Shown: positions 8,893-19,812, counted from the stretch's first letter. The stretch is DNA of 42,469 nt from Entrophospora sp. SA101 (GCA_958430865.1 CAUDNR010004412.1:76538-119006), one strand, 5' to 3'. Program-made: numbers and translations. The notes: a model not told the origin generated them from the sequence alone.

Positions 8893-10148
8893 TTAATCAT
8901 TATATATTATAGGCAATATATCAAATATGAAATCTGGTGCGTCGAGACCAGCAGGAAACAAATCTGTCAAAGTCCACTTGGCCCTTTTATTTTCTGCTGG
9001 GTGTGATTCATCTAATGGAGCATGTTGTTCCATTTCATCATCAATATTTTCATTGGAAGTCATGCTAATCCATTCATCTACTAACATCTGCCATTCTTCT
9101 GTAGAATTAATAAATCCTTCATCACCATCACCATCACCATCATCATTATCCCCATCAATATTTATTATTTCCTTTTCCAGTTCTTCTAATTTTAAATTTA
9201 ATTAATTGATAAATATAGGTTATATTATATAGACTTAAAGTATTCATTATAAATTTACCTAAATCTTGATAAGTTTCTTCTGGGTTTGAATTATGATCAT
9301 TTGTTTCTGTCACAAAGTCATTTAAATCTTCAGTTTGAAGTTTGTTAACAGTTGATTGCATTTTTAAATTAATTATATCACCATGGATCTGGCTTATTTT
9401 CAATACCTTTTCATACTATTAAAAAATATATATATATATATTAAAAAAAATTTGGATTGAATAATCTTAAATGATTTTTTTTTTTGACTTACATGAAGAC
9501 GGTTTCAAAGAGGTGTGTGTATTAACTTCATTTTTGAAAATAATCTCTCCACTGGAGCAGAGTTGACACACATACCAAAAATATGACATGCTAACTTTGC
9601 AAGTTCATTATTATCTCTTGACAAGGAACCCCAGTATAATAATAAATCACCTTTATATTGATTAAAAATTTCACTAGAATAAGGAAATTTCATTTGATTA
9701 TATCTTTCAAATTCGAAAAGGATTGATGTAGGTTTTTCGTTAATCCATGAATCATAATAATAAAGAAGCCATGATTTTAAAGAAAATGACAATCTTGGTA
9801 TAATATTTGAGTCAAATTTTTCTGCCCTATAACTTGGATGAAGCCAAAAAGAAAGAATAAGTATAGGTTGCTCCCAAATACTCCAGCACCTTTCTAACCT
9901 AGTTAACATTTTTTGTCCAAATATCTGATCTGGGTAGCTCTTATATAACTTAACAAGGTATCCAAAAGAGTGGAAAACTTCAAAAAGTCTAGCATTATTA
10001 GATTGAAGCTTATCTAATGCATTACATAATGGAACCAGAAGATTTCGAAGAGTTTTAATATATCCCCAAAAAGACTCAGAATCAATAATTTCACATATAG
10101 CCTTATCTAAAGTTAATTCATTTCAAGTTCTGCGTTCATATTTTGTAA
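8893..10148 (-). pseudogene. hAT transposase C-terminal exons, two stops
   Basis: This is the C-terminal part of a hAT-family transposase, including the dimerisation region. Proposed exons are 10148-9493, 9415-9259 and 9185-8893. Both introns have GT-AG ends (GTAAGT and GTAAAT donors) and keep the phase. Exon 1 holds SESFWGYIKTLRNLL and then LLYWGSLSRDNNELAKLACH with SAPVERLFSKM, the hAT dimerisation signature. Exon 2 reads YEKVLKISQIHGDIINLK. Exon 3 is acidic and ends FILPIIYND. In-frame TGA codons lie at 10123-10125 (ERRT-stop-NELTLDK) and 9505-9507 (IHTPL-stop-NRLHV). The gene is cut off upstream of 10148. Confidence 0.82.
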
Positions 10149-10218
10149 CTAAAATCTTAAATTTTAATAAATATATTATTTGAAATTAAAATAAATACAA
10201 AAAGGAAAATATTATATA

Positions 10219-10483
10219 CAGAAAGGTTCTTTTTATGGAATATACAGAACCCTACCAAAAATAGCAATTCATTCTATAAAAAAGGAAACTAAATTGTAGC
10301 TCAAAATTTTTGTAAAACCAATGTGACATTTATCACAGACGTGATGATTAAATTTGTGGGCTGGGGGTGGCAGGAATTACACAATGTTTACCAACTCTAA
10401 GAATTAATCCTTATTTGTCACATAGGTTCTGTATATTTCATAAAAAGAACCTTTCTGTATATTTCATAAAAAGAACCTTTCTG
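10219..10483. mobile_element. 265-bp MITE with a duplicated right inverted repeat
   Basis: The left end starts CAGAAAGGTTCTTTTTATGG, continuing AATATACAGAACC. The right end is its inverted match, but with the terminal unit present twice (10424-10483). Both ends are flanked by TA (10217-10218 and 10484-10485) in a longer palindromic context (TATTATATACAG and CTGTATATAATA). The interior has no ORF. The TA target and the TIR form suggest a Tc1/mariner-derived MITE. Confidence 0.8.
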
Positions 10484-10524
10484 TATATAATATTACCCAT
10501 AAAATAAATTCTAGTCGATCTTTT

Positions 10525-10800
10525 CCTTTTATAGCATAAATATGCATATATACGTTGTGGGACTTAGTAGAATCAGGATCACTTTTGATGCATATGCACA
10601 TTTACGTTATGCAAATAGTTCATAAGTCCCAATGTGGGACTAAGCTACCTTTATGCAAATGGACAGATTATGCAAATATACGGTATGCGAATAGACAGGT
10701 GCGACCATCAGGAAATTAATTTAGCGTAAACTTGCATAAATCTTACGATGCCGACGTAATATTGTGTAAATCTTACAGTGCTGACGTAAGTTTTACACTT
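10525..10800. repeat. TATGCAAAT-rich block and a 30-bp tandem pair
   Basis: The word TTATGCAAAT occurs at about 10606, 10650 and 10668, with relatives GTATGCGAAT and GATGCATATGC. GTGGGACTTAG and its inverse TAAGTCCC lie about 50 bp apart. At 10728-10793 a 30-bp unit, TTGCATAAATCTTACGATGC plus CGACGTAAT, is repeated once with a few changes. It looks like the remains of a palindromic MITE. No ends were defined. Confidence 0.5.
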
Positions 10801-11784
10801 TTTTATTATTAAACTACAATTGACATGTGTAAAATTTTTTTATATTTTCCGGATAACTGTATTTGTAATTCTATTTTTGTATTTACTCTTAATATATCCA
10901 AAATTTGCATCACAGATGAATTTTGTATGCCACGGATCATAAAATTAATGTAAATAAATCATCAATTAAATTTTTAAAGATGAATACATGCTTCGTATAT
11001 TAATATTGCACGGAAATCGTAAAATGTGTAACAAATTTAATTGTTTACACAAAAAATAATTTTTTATATATTAATATTACTCGAAACCAGGTTCTCCTAG
11101 AGTGCACCCCATATATCATTCAGTTCTCTGCAAAGAAAAACAAAGTTTTTAAACGAAAACGTAACAGTGTTTTTCGTGAAATATAGATTAATATTATTAT
11201 AGTACGATGATATTTTTTGATGTCATAATATTATGGCTCAATCACTTACATATATATTCGTTCAGAGCATCAAAATTAGACATCCTATTATTTATTCATG
11301 ATCAATGAAATAAAAATATACTATCTCATGGCCAGATGGTGCATTGATCGAGTATCTAATAAATTACAACAAAAAATATAAATAGACCCACTATCCCCCA
11401 CTTGTGGACCAAAAAAACAGTGCATTGGTTTTGCTTTTTACGTTGCATTCGAATTCGAGAGTTGAGACACGTAGTGCCAAAATGACATTCTATGTATTAT
11501 TTGGCTTTACATGTTACATTCTATCTATATATTTGTTCGAGGTATCAACATTCGCGTTGAGAAAAATTTATTAAAAAAAATTACACATACAAAGGAAAAT
11601 TATCACAAATTTAATAATTTAACAAAAGATCCTTTACAAAGAAGAACCCTAATGTGAATCAAAGTTATTTATGAATTTCAATTGTTAAAAAAAAAAATCT
11701 TTTGTCCTGATCTTCTTTTCCTCGTGTTTATTTGTTGAACTGAAGTCAATATTTTCAAAAAAAAAAACTTTGATTTAATAAAAT
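10801..11784. other. Spacer with no recognised feature
   Basis: AT-rich DNA. No ORF longer than 60 codons and no recognisable motif were found, apart from poly-A/T runs. Old repeat sequence is likely, but I see nothing definite. Confidence 0.4.
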
Positions 11785-11787
11785 CGG

Positions 11788-11884
11788 CTTATTGAGGTAA
11801 TTTGATAGGTAAATAATAAAACAACATCGGTTTATCGTGTATACACGGTTTATCAAAGCATTGTCTTAACGAGCCCTGACTGTA
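11788..11884. mobile_element. TA-flanked MITE remnant with GTGTATACAC core
   Basis: On the minus strand, TACAGTCAGGGCTCGTTAAG starts at the right edge. A palindromic centre follows, CGTGTATACACG, flanked by GATAAACCG in inverted orientation. The CAGT-type end with TA resembles pogo/Tc1 MITEs seen elsewhere in the window. The other terminus is not clear. Confidence 0.45.
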
Positions 11885-12062
11885 CATTTTATTCGTTTTA
11901 TTCGTTTAATTTCGTTTAATTCGTTTATTTTGTTTATATTTAATTCGTTTAATTCGTTCAATTCATTCAATTCGTTCAATTCGTTTAATTCGTTTAATTC
12001 GTTCAACTAGTTTAATTCGTTTTATTCACTTTTATTCGATTATTATTATTCATTTTATTCGA
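11885..12062. repeat. 10-bp minisatellite (TTCGTTTAAT)
   Basis: About fifteen imperfect copies of the decamer TTCGTTTAAT, with variants TTCGTTCAAT, TTCATTCAAT and TTCGTTTTAT, run from the end of the MITE remnant to about 12062. Confidence 0.85.
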
Positions 12063-13540
12063 GTCATTTTTTACTCAAATTGTTTGTTTTATTTGAGTAA
12101 ACCTTATTTGGATAGAAAGCTAACTACTGCTCAAGATTATGATATTATTTTAACACAAAAAGCTTTAACCAATAATTTAATTACAATATAAAAGAGTTAT
12201 TGGTTTATTAAACTAAGCCAATAATTAACTAAAAAAAGAATTAATTTTAAAAGGATATCTAATAAATATTGGCACTTTCAACATTTAATAGTAGGCTTTT
12301 AGACTATATGATAAAAATAGTAAGAATATTATTAACTTATCAGTATGCTAATACCAAAATTATTTTTTAAAAGAATAATCAGATTATGATATTTGCTGAA
12401 TACCCCATTACCCAATTTGGCATCATTTAACCAGTAAAAAAAAAAACCAATAGATTATATATAAGCAAGAAATATGGGACCCTAAATCAGCACAAAAGAA
12501 TTTTAAATCATGCATAAACATAACAGCTTAATAGTTTGATTGACACAGTGGTGCAATCTTGCAATTTTTTTATTGTATATTTTAAATATAATTAATCATG
12601 TGTCTTTAACAAAATAAACATGACTTAGCTATTTAATCATTTCCTTGTATGTGAATGCCTCCATCCATCAAATATTCATGGTAGTCATGATTATTATTCA
12701 ATACATTTGATATCATCATTTACATAACAAACAATTGCATCACCCAAGTAGTAATAATACCAAAGCCATGCAAAAATGAAACTTTTAATAATGCATGTCT
12801 ACCCAGGTCTCTGGGATTCACAATGATAAATTATTAACAATTGTAGTTCCTTATGAATAATAAATCTGATATTGATCACAGGTGTCAGATTTAATTAAAT
12901 TTCCTATCACAAACATTGGTTGAGTGCTTTCGCACACCTCATAACTATGGATTTTTTCCCACAGGTAAAGCCCCCAATGCTGGAAGGCTTTGGACAAAAC
13001 TTCCCTTATCTCCCACTCAGGCCAGGTTTGGCTGTTGCCATATGGAGCATTGATTGCTGATGAGAGTTGACATTTGTGAGATGATCACTTTGTGTTATAC
13101 TCCTCACTCACTAGAATAAAGTTGGTGTTAAGACTGGCTTGAAAATTCTGTAACTCGGAAGTTGCAACCTGGGTTGTTGTTTTTACCCTAGAGGCAGGAT
13201 TGTTGCAGGAAATTTTTTGTCTAACATGTCGGCAGCCTTCTCTGGTCTGGGTGAGGTTAGCGAAAATATCTTGACAATGATGCAGTTTTGGTAAACTCCA
13301 GAGCCACGCCCTCCCCCTGAAAATTTAACAACATCAATGTATCATCCGGAGCACACCAGTCAGTTTAGCCTTATGTACACGAGGAAGATGTGAGAATGAC
13401 TGTAAAGTGTTCAAGGTAGCATGCATGCTCAACACCTGCCAATGTCCAATACTCAAACGTCACATATTGAAATGTTTCTTTTCAACAGTGTGTTGCCTTG
13501 ACATCTTGTAGTTAAATTATAGTAATATTAATATTATTAA
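12063..13540. other. Non-coding region with a GC-richer core
   Basis: No coding sequence is recognised on either strand. From about 12850 to 13450 the base composition is visibly richer in G and C than the surroundings (for example TCAGGCCAGGTTTGGCTGTT and GAGCCACGCCCTCCCCCTG), yet all frames are broken by stops. It could be an old repeat, a structured RNA or the remains of an inserted element. I cannot assign it. Confidence 0.35.
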
Positions 13541-14101
13541 CGATTACAAAATGCGAAATACCAATTATTCGTTGTTGATAAAGATTTTATAGATTCCAAT
13601 TAAAATATTTATAAAAATATCAATACAAATAAAAAATAGTACCTCTGGTTAGTTATTAACACTTCTTCAGAACCAAATAACAACACTTGTGTGTTTTGGC
13701 ATCTAAATTGGTTTTCCAAGGAAAAAAAATCTATCGCGTCAACAAAAAAAAAATCTGTGCAACACCAAGTGCCAATAAATAAATTTCTTCAATATTAAAA
13801 ATTTAATAAAAAAAAAAATGTCTGCTGCCGTAAGCAAGAAAAAAAGAAAATAAAAAGAAAATTCCTGGGAAGATGTCACCAGATAAGTGTTTATCGTAAG
13901 GATGGTGGTGGCTATCGCCACTCGTCGTCACTCTAGTTTAATTGTAATATTATATTATGCATTTTTGTATAAAAAGATAAGCTTTCCGTAATTAATAAAG
14001 AACTTGTATGACTTGTATTTTTTTAATAATTAAAACAATTATATAGTATTTTGACATAAGGAAAAAGGGTTTCCTTACAAGTTGGTAGCAGCGGAAATTA
14101 T

Positions 14102-14212
14102 ATATACACACATACACCCACCCACACATACTTTTACACACACATACTTTTACACACACATACTTTTACACACACATACTTTTACACACATATTTTTACA
14201 CACATACCTCTA
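14102..14212. repeat. 16-bp CA-rich tandem repeat in the retroelement leader
   Basis: TACTTTTACACACACA repeats about five times with a period of 16 bp, preceded by ATATACACACATACACCC. It lies between the putative primer-binding site and gag. Confidence 0.85.
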
Positions 14213-14460
14213 ACAATTCTGTATGAGTAACTTTTATAATATATTAGGGAAAACAACACTGACAGTGACTCTGACAAAGAAAACTCTCAAGAAAACTCTA
14301 CTATTTCTACATCACAACCAGGAAGAGAATTAGATGAATATGACATTTTATATCAACAAAGAAGAAGGGTCTAACAATCAACTACACAATTAACAACGCC
14401 AATCATAGGATCAAACAACAAATTTACTAACCAACCTATTACAAATAACCTAGAACAACA

Positions 14461-15000
14461 ATGGATGCCACTCAATTCAACCAATTAATAGCAGCATTAG
14501 GATAACTCACTCAACAACTTGGTAATCAACAAGGCGGAAATGCACCACCTAGGATTGCAGTACAAATTCCAATTTTTAAAGGAGAAACCAAAGAGAATGC
14601 AGCTACATGGTTAATGCAAGCTGAAACAATTTTTGCTGCTCAAGGAATTAATGATGTTGCAATTTGTTGCTACTATGCTAGTACTGGAATGAAAGAAGCT
14701 GCATTACATTGGTACCTAGCTCGAATGACAGAACATGGAAATAATACTGGAGTACCATGGGGTGATTGGAATGCATTTAAAACTGCTGTGCGAGCTGCTT
14801 TCCAACCTCCAAATTATCAATCTTATTTACGTCAACAATTGAGACAATTGAAACAAACAGGGAGTGTCCGAGATTATACCACCCAGTTCCAAAATGTTGT
14901 TAGACAAATAGAAGGAATGGGAGACCTGGACCAATTGGCACATACATTATTTAGATGGATTAAAACCTGATACCTGAAAAGAATTAGCATACCAAGCACC
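14461..15000 (+). pseudogene. Ty3/gypsy gag (Retrotrans_gag), broken
   Basis: This is the capsid-forming part of gag. It starts MDATQFNQLIAALG and meets an in-frame TAA at 14503-14505, where CAA to TAA would explain it, then reads on in frame: PRIAVQIPIFKGETKENAAT, WLMQAETIFAAQGI, and ALHWYLARM with WNAFKTAVRAAFQPPNYQ. The W-x-LQAE and FKTAVRAAF-QPPN elements are typical of the retrotransposon gag domain. The frame is lost near 14970 (LFRWIKT, stop). It belongs with the zinc knuckle and protease downstream. Confidence 0.82.
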
Positions 15001-15249
15001 ACAAAGTTTAGAAGCTGCATCTTGCTGTATGATATGATTCTGCAATGTGGGGAATTGGAAACCAATGAATAGTAATAAGTCACGAACCACAAACTATAAT
15101 TGTCCACCACCCCCCACCAAGAGATGATGGAGGACCAAGACCAATGGATCTTGATTACATTGGAGAAAGTAGAAATCATAATTGTACTCAACGAAATAAG
15201 TATTCTAGTAACAACAATAATAATCATGGTAGTAACAATAACAAAGGTA

Positions 15250-15630
15250 ATTCATCAAAGGAAGGATGTTATAATTGTGGAAGGTTAGGACATTTCTCAT
15301 GAGACTGCAAAGTTCCACACTTAAAATATTGAAGATGACACTGCTAGTAATAACAATTTGGAACTAGTTCGACTTGAAGAAAATAAAGAAAGCTTGCTTT
15401 GGTTCAATGGTAAAATCAATGGGAAAGATGCATGGATTCTTTTAGACAGTGGCGCTTCATGAAATTTCATTGATAAAAATTTTGTAAAAGAAAATAATTT
15501 AGCTGTTAGAACTACTACTCCTTTAACTATAGAATTTGCTGGTGGGCGAAAGAAAGAAACTAATCAGGTAGCCAATATGAGAATCTTACAATTATTAATT
15601 GATAATTGATAATGATAATTTGATCACTCC
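15250..15630 (+). pseudogene. Gag zinc knuckle and aspartic protease remnant
   Basis: KEGCYNCGRLGHFS is followed by an in-frame TGA and then DCKVPHLKY at about 15263-15328, a CCHC zinc knuckle with one codon lost to a stop. After a frame change, WFNGKINGKDAWILLDSGAS (about 15400-15463) carries the DSG catalytic motif of a retroviral-type aspartic protease. Another TGA follows directly, then NFIDKNFVKENNLAV and a stop near 15608. Reverse transcriptase and integrase are missing. The two TGA codons sit where CGA would be a one-step ancestor. Confidence 0.75.
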
Positions 15631-15639
15631 CTCAAAGGA

Positions 15640-16074
15640 AATTTTTTTGGTACAAAAAATGTATTCATTTTTACATCATTTTTGTAAATTCTTTTTTTTT
15701 TTGGCAAATTCTTAAATTAACTTATTTTTCTGTTATAATTTTCTTCTACCATACAATTAATAACTTGTTTACAAAAAAAAATTTTCAACACAAACTGCTA
15801 TATACACCTTGGTTTAATATATAAAAAAAACTTCTTTTGGGTAGTAACTTATAATTATATACATTATATACACTTGTATTATTATTGTACATACTTTCTT
15901 TTAGGTGAAAAAGATAATATTTTCTTTTGAAGAAAAATAATCTTTGAGGAGGTGTTTTAAGCATGGAAGTTTAAAGTAACAAAAGGTTACGCAACTAGTA
16001 AGGAAAAATTATTATTATATTACTTATTACTTTATTATATAATATTAATTACTTATACATTTAATTTAAAATAA
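15640..16074. other. AT-rich spacer after the retroelement
   Basis: No ORF was found. It contains homopolymers and, near 15949, the possible polypurine tract and 3' LTR start mentioned under the retroelement. Confidence 0.4.
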
Positions 16075-17034
16075 TTATTTATAGATCCAGAGTGAATGTT
16101 TGCTAATTTTTTTTATGATTGGCATTGTTTTATAGTTTGCACATATTCCAGCATTTGATAAAGTATTTATTGCAATAGAACTAGTACCAGATGATACAAG
16201 ATATAAACCAATATCAAGTTTAATAGAATTAGCAAATTTATTTCTAAGGCCAGCTAATAAATAACAAAATCCAACAATTGATTTTTTTGCTTCTTCTTGG
16301 TTGGTTGTAGAACGTCTTTCAGGGACCAATGCATTTGTTAATTCTTCAAAAAAGCCTTCAAGTAATGGATCTTGTTCTGTTAACAATTTTTGAAAATTTT
16401 CTGGATTTAATTCCATTGTTTCATTTTCTTGTTTTTGTTTATATATAACTTTGGTTAATCGTTGAATTTGCATAGGGAATGATCTGTCAACTTTATTTGA
16501 TAAATAGTAATTAGTAATGAGTTTTCTTGGAGTGATAAATTTTATATTTTGGATACAATTACCTTCTTCAATTTCAGGCTCCACTTTCTCATCTTCAATT
16601 AATGTTATTTCATTCTGTTGTTCAATTTGTTTTTGCATTTGATAAATTTTGTTTATCAATGAATTAAAATCATCATTAGACATAGTTATAGAGTCATCAG
16701 TAATATTAACATAAATATCATTCAATGAAACATCAATCAACATAGTATTTTGATTGTTTAAATTGTCTAATAAATTTTTAATGGTAAAAATATTATTTTG
16801 TTCATTGATATTTTTATTTACAAAAGCAATGCATTTTTTTCCCTTGGCAGGCTCACATACTTGCAAATAATGAGGAAGACATAACTGTGATTCATTAACT
16901 ATCAAATAATCAAAATTAGAAAAAGTTCCAGAATTAATTGATTTTGTATAAACAGTTTTATTAAAGTTTCTGTAAGGGCCTGAATTTTCACAACCAGTAA
17001 CTGAGCAAGGACCTTGATTAGGATTGCGAGGCAT
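16075..17034 (-). CDS. Orphan zinc-finger-like multicopy protein, probably truncated
   Basis: The single open frame of 319 codons starts MPRNPNQGPCSVTGCENSG. The N-terminus has Cys-x4-Cys (PCSVTGC) and, about 40 residues on, Cys-x2-His (LCLPHYLQ), a pattern like a small zinc-binding domain of THAP or related type. The middle is low-complexity and acidic with a coiled-coil-like stretch (MQKQIEQQNE). The C-terminal part reads ENFQKLLTEQDPLLEGFFEE, then NKFANSIKLDIGLYLVSSG, and ends abruptly at KHSLWIYK. I recall similar proteins as a multicopy family in Rhizophagus genomes but know no function. The end looks short compared with that memory, so a 3' truncation is likely. It is flanked by transposon relics and may itself be mobile. 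Confidence 0.6.
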   Translation of the reverse strand: MPRNPNQGPCSVTGCENSGPYRNFNKTVYTKSINSGTFSNFDYLIVNESQLCLPHYLQVCEPAKGKKCIAFVNKNINEQNNIFTIKNLLDNLNNQNTMLIDVSLNDIYVNITDDSITMSNDDFNSLINKIYQMQKQIEQQNEITLIEDEKVEPEIEEGNCIQNIKFITPRKLITNYYLSNKVDRSFPMQIQRLTKVIYKQKQENETMELNPENFQKLLTEQDPLLEGFFEELTNALVPERRSTTNQEEAKKSIVGFCYLLAGLRNKFANSIKLDIGLYLVSSGTSSIAINTLSNAGICANYKTMPIIKKISKHSLWIYK

Positions 17035-17339
17035 CTTTAAAAAAATAAACTGTTTAGTTTATTATATAATTATAAGTTAAATTATTTTACAATTAATATT
17101 AAATTATTTTGTATTTTCCGTATAATAAAAGAATGTGTAAATCGTGTAACGTGATAATTTCGAATGTCGATCAAAAACAAAATTCCACTATGCTAATTCA
17201 AATATTAACACTTTCAAATACTTTCAAATTAATACTAATACTTTTACTATTGGATATCGTAATTATAATATATATATATATATACTTTATTTTTTAAAAA
17301 ATACAAAAACTAAATATTACATTTTTACTAATGACTTAC

Positions 17340-17700
17340 TATCATTTAACGTGATTCGTTCAAGTCTTTTCCCATCTTTTTTGTAATCTTTATTTAAACC
17401 AGCTACAAGTTTATGTGGTAATTGCACTTTTTAAATCAATCAACCTTCTCCATGAATAAAATGATGGATTCCACCTAGTACTAATATCTCGAATCACTGT
17501 ATGAATATCTGGATAACTCAATTCTTTTTGCATATTTTCAAGATTTTCTTTTTGTCTAGGAATAGTGAAGAAGTTAATTAATCTTTTGCATCTTAAAACA
17601 AATGCTTGAATGTTTATATTGATTTATTTACAACTAATTGTAATGTGTGAGCAAAATACAAAATCCATCATTGGTAATAGACTCTTCTGACGAAAAATAA
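17340..17700 (-). pseudogene. Second hAT transposase relic (core fragment)
   Basis: On the minus strand, broken frames read INKSI-like sequence followed by KNLENMQKELSYP-like sequence and then IHTVIRDISTRWNPSFYSW, RRLIDLKSAITT and, after a frame change, HKLVAGLNKDYKKDGKRLER. The D-x-STRWNSxYxSWxRLxxL motif is the central signature of ZBED/hAT transposases. Only about 120 residues survive. It is separate from the 8.5-10.1 kb hAT element and covers a different part of the protein. Confidence 0.72.
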
Positions 17701-18136
17701 AAATTGTTTCTTCTTTATCATTAATTAAAATAATGCCGTTATTTACTGATACCGAAGACATATTACAGATATTCGAATATATAAAAATTATTTGACACCA
17801 ATTTTGAATATTGATATGCTAATACTAATAATAACGCATTGAATAATGGCTGTGCAATATTATTCTGTGGCGCAGTAAATCTTTAATTGTAATTTTCAAG
17901 CAATGAATGCTAAGCCTTCAACAATTAAAAAACACATTACAAATCATGTAAAGATGAAAATTTGATGTTTGTTGGAATTATTAGAGAAATCTAGAACCCT
18001 TGATTTTTTTTTTTTTGATTTCTTTTACTTTTCCCCTTTCTTTTTTTTAAATTATCATTTTTTTTTCAATTGGTAAAATTGTTTAAATTTTTGAATTTTT
18101 AAAAATTTAGATTTTTTTTTTTTTTGACTTTTAATT
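17701..18136. other. Spacer upstream of the tetraspan gene
   Basis: No coding sequence was seen. Pyrimidine-rich tracts at 18001-18130 (long T runs broken by CTTTTCCCC) directly precede the start codon and are the probable promoter and 5' UTR of the membrane protein gene. Confidence 0.4.
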
Positions 18137-18505
18137 ATGGCTCAGCGGTGTTGCTGCTGGTAAAGATTTTCAGATTCCTTTTTAATTTTTTCGCTCTCAA
18201 GTTATTGTAATCCTTTACTTCATCAGTTAACAACAACAACAATATTATTATTACAGCATTAGTTTACGTGTTGCAACAATACTTATTGCGATAATTTTGT
18301 TGGCAAGTTTCTTACTTTTTGAATTCAAATTAACTGGTTGATAAATCTATTAACAGTGATTAAAAATAAATAAAAATGTCGTCTTTATTATTGTTAGGTT
18401 CAAAGTGCTATAAGTGCATATAACGAATTTAAAAATTTTGATGGTAAATAAAAAATCGTTAAATAAATTCGAACTTTTCTCGATAAATTCCCTTAACATG
18501 GTTTC

Positions 18506-18536
<31 letters not shown>

Positions 18537-19342
18537 TTAAAGGCACATCATTTTCCAATGAAACTATTGGTATCGTCGTAGGCATTTGGAACATATTCAA
18601 GGGTGTTGTGGCCGTTGGTGGTCTTTACGGTGGTATTACTGTAACTAATCACAATTTTATTTTAAATTCTTTTAAAAAATTAATTTTCGAATAAAGAAAC
18701 GTGATTTATTTGATTGATTAGGGTAAACAACGATTTGTTAGAATATTTGGCTGGGTTCTTGGGTTGACTATTGTGATTTATTTGGGATTGGTAATACTTT
18801 CTTCTGTCATTCACTTCCAAAATCAAAGCAGTATGGTTGATGCGTGTGTTCATAAGGCTCAAGTTAATAATGCAAGTGGTTTGAAATGGGATCCAAAAGA
18901 AAATTGGTCGAAACCTTTCAAGAAAAGACAAGATCCTAGTACCAACACCACCAACACCAACACCACCACCACCACCACGAATGAATCTGATACTCTATTA
19001 AGAGAAAAATGTACTCAAGCTATCAAATTATATCTTGTGTTTCTTTTGTCTGTCGATATCTTTGTCGTGCTACTATGGGTATTTATTACATTATATTATA
19101 TTCTATACATACATACATACATACATGTAATGTCATTAACATAATATCAACATGTTATTTGATAGTTCTATTTTGTGTCTATCGTGTCAAGTTATAGCTC
19201 TGAATTAAGAAGACAACTTAAACATAATCGGCTGAAAGATGATGATGATTTTGGTGAGCGTGGTGGAACTTTGGATAGATTATCAATGTCTTCTACCTCC
19301 GATAAACACCCTGCTAGAGGCATTTCACATGACAATGTTTAA
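18137..19342 (+). CDS. Four-pass membrane protein, six exons
   Basis: Proposed exons are 18137-18159, 18257-18302, 18398-18443, 18543-18640, 18722-19078 and 19166-19342. They join in phase to 248 residues. The N-terminus MAQRCCCCISLRVATILIAI carries a CCCC cluster, a likely palmitoylation site. Four hydrophobic segments lie at about residues 12-32, 46-70, 75-103 and 171-197. A hydrophilic loop between segments 3 and 4 holds Cys and a Thr/Asn-rich tract (STNTTNTN), and the tail is hydrophilic (RGISHDNV). This is the topology of tetraspan-like fungal surface proteins; the exact family is not identified. Intron 2 starts with GCAAGT, a GC-AG intron, because that is the only choice that keeps the frame. 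The other four introns are GT-AG. The gene is intact. Confidence 0.8.
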
Positions 19343-19404
19343 TAATAATAATTCATCTTTTTTTTTTGCTTATTCCTTTTACAAATATTTATGAAGGCAT
19401 CTGT

Positions 19405-19470
19405 GCTATTTGTACTATTTGTACTATTTGTACTATTTGTACTATTTGTACTATTTGTACTATTTATTTA
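19405..19470. repeat. 9-bp microsatellite (ACTATTTGT) in the 3' flank
   Basis: ACTATTTGT is repeated about seven times with no interruption, 60 bp after the stop codon of the tetraspan gene and probably within its 3' UTR. Confidence 0.9.
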
Positions 19471-19812
19471 TTTTGTAAATTTATTTTTAAACTCTGGGCC
19501 CCGTTAAAATAAATCATAAAGCCAAATAAATAAATATATGCAATTAGTTAATCATTGTATTATTAATTGATGTATAAAGAGATACGTTTTATTTAACGTT
19601 TATTTTAACGTTAACGTTTGGATGGAAAGTCTGTGTTCAGTTTAGATGTTGGCACCGCACAAAAATTATTTGACTGGTTAATTTAGTCACGTGGAATTTT
19701 TTAACTGGTAAATTCAATCGTCGTCCATTACTTACAAAATAATCACGCGTTGACATTTTTATAGTCCAAGATATCAAACATTTAGATTAGGCAATTATTG
19801 TAATAACCATGC

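Larger units (their letters stand above)
8473..10217 (-). mobile_element. hAT element, 3' part, truncated upstream
   Basis: A hAT-like terminus, CAGGGTTGGCAAA, lies at 8473. Behind it come a subterminal motif array, an AT-rich tandem repeat, and the C-terminal exons of a hAT transposase on the minus strand. No matching inverted terminus was found to the right, and a MITE begins at 10219. The element is therefore cut off or too decayed on its 5' side. Confidence 0.65.
13541..15964 (+). mobile_element. Ty3/gypsy-like retroelement remnant
   Basis: A TATA-like TATAAAAAG and an AATAAAG signal at about 13968-14005 are followed by TTTCCTTACA. The sequence TTGGTAGCAGCGG then follows (about 14081-14093), in the form of a primer-binding site for an initiator-Met tRNA. 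This fits the right half of a 5' LTR. A CA-rich leader, gag, zinc knuckle and protease follow. Pol beyond the protease is absent. GAGGAGG followed by TGTTTTAAGC near 15949-15964 may be the polypurine tract and start of a 3' LTR, but I could not match it to the 5' side. Confidence 0.6.

Noticed and set aside
13739..13921. Minus-strand hydrophobic 60-codon frame
   Set aside because: Phe/Leu/Ile-rich translation of poly-A/T sequence within the LTR region. No start context or domain.
15952..16074. A full 3' LTR for the gypsy-like element
   Set aside because: A polypurine-like tract is present, but the following sequence did not match the 5' LTR side by eye, so only a possible start is noted.
19009..19197. 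Plus-strand frame overlapping the last intron of the tetraspan gene
   Set aside because: It is out of frame with the supported exons and composed mostly of intron sequence.
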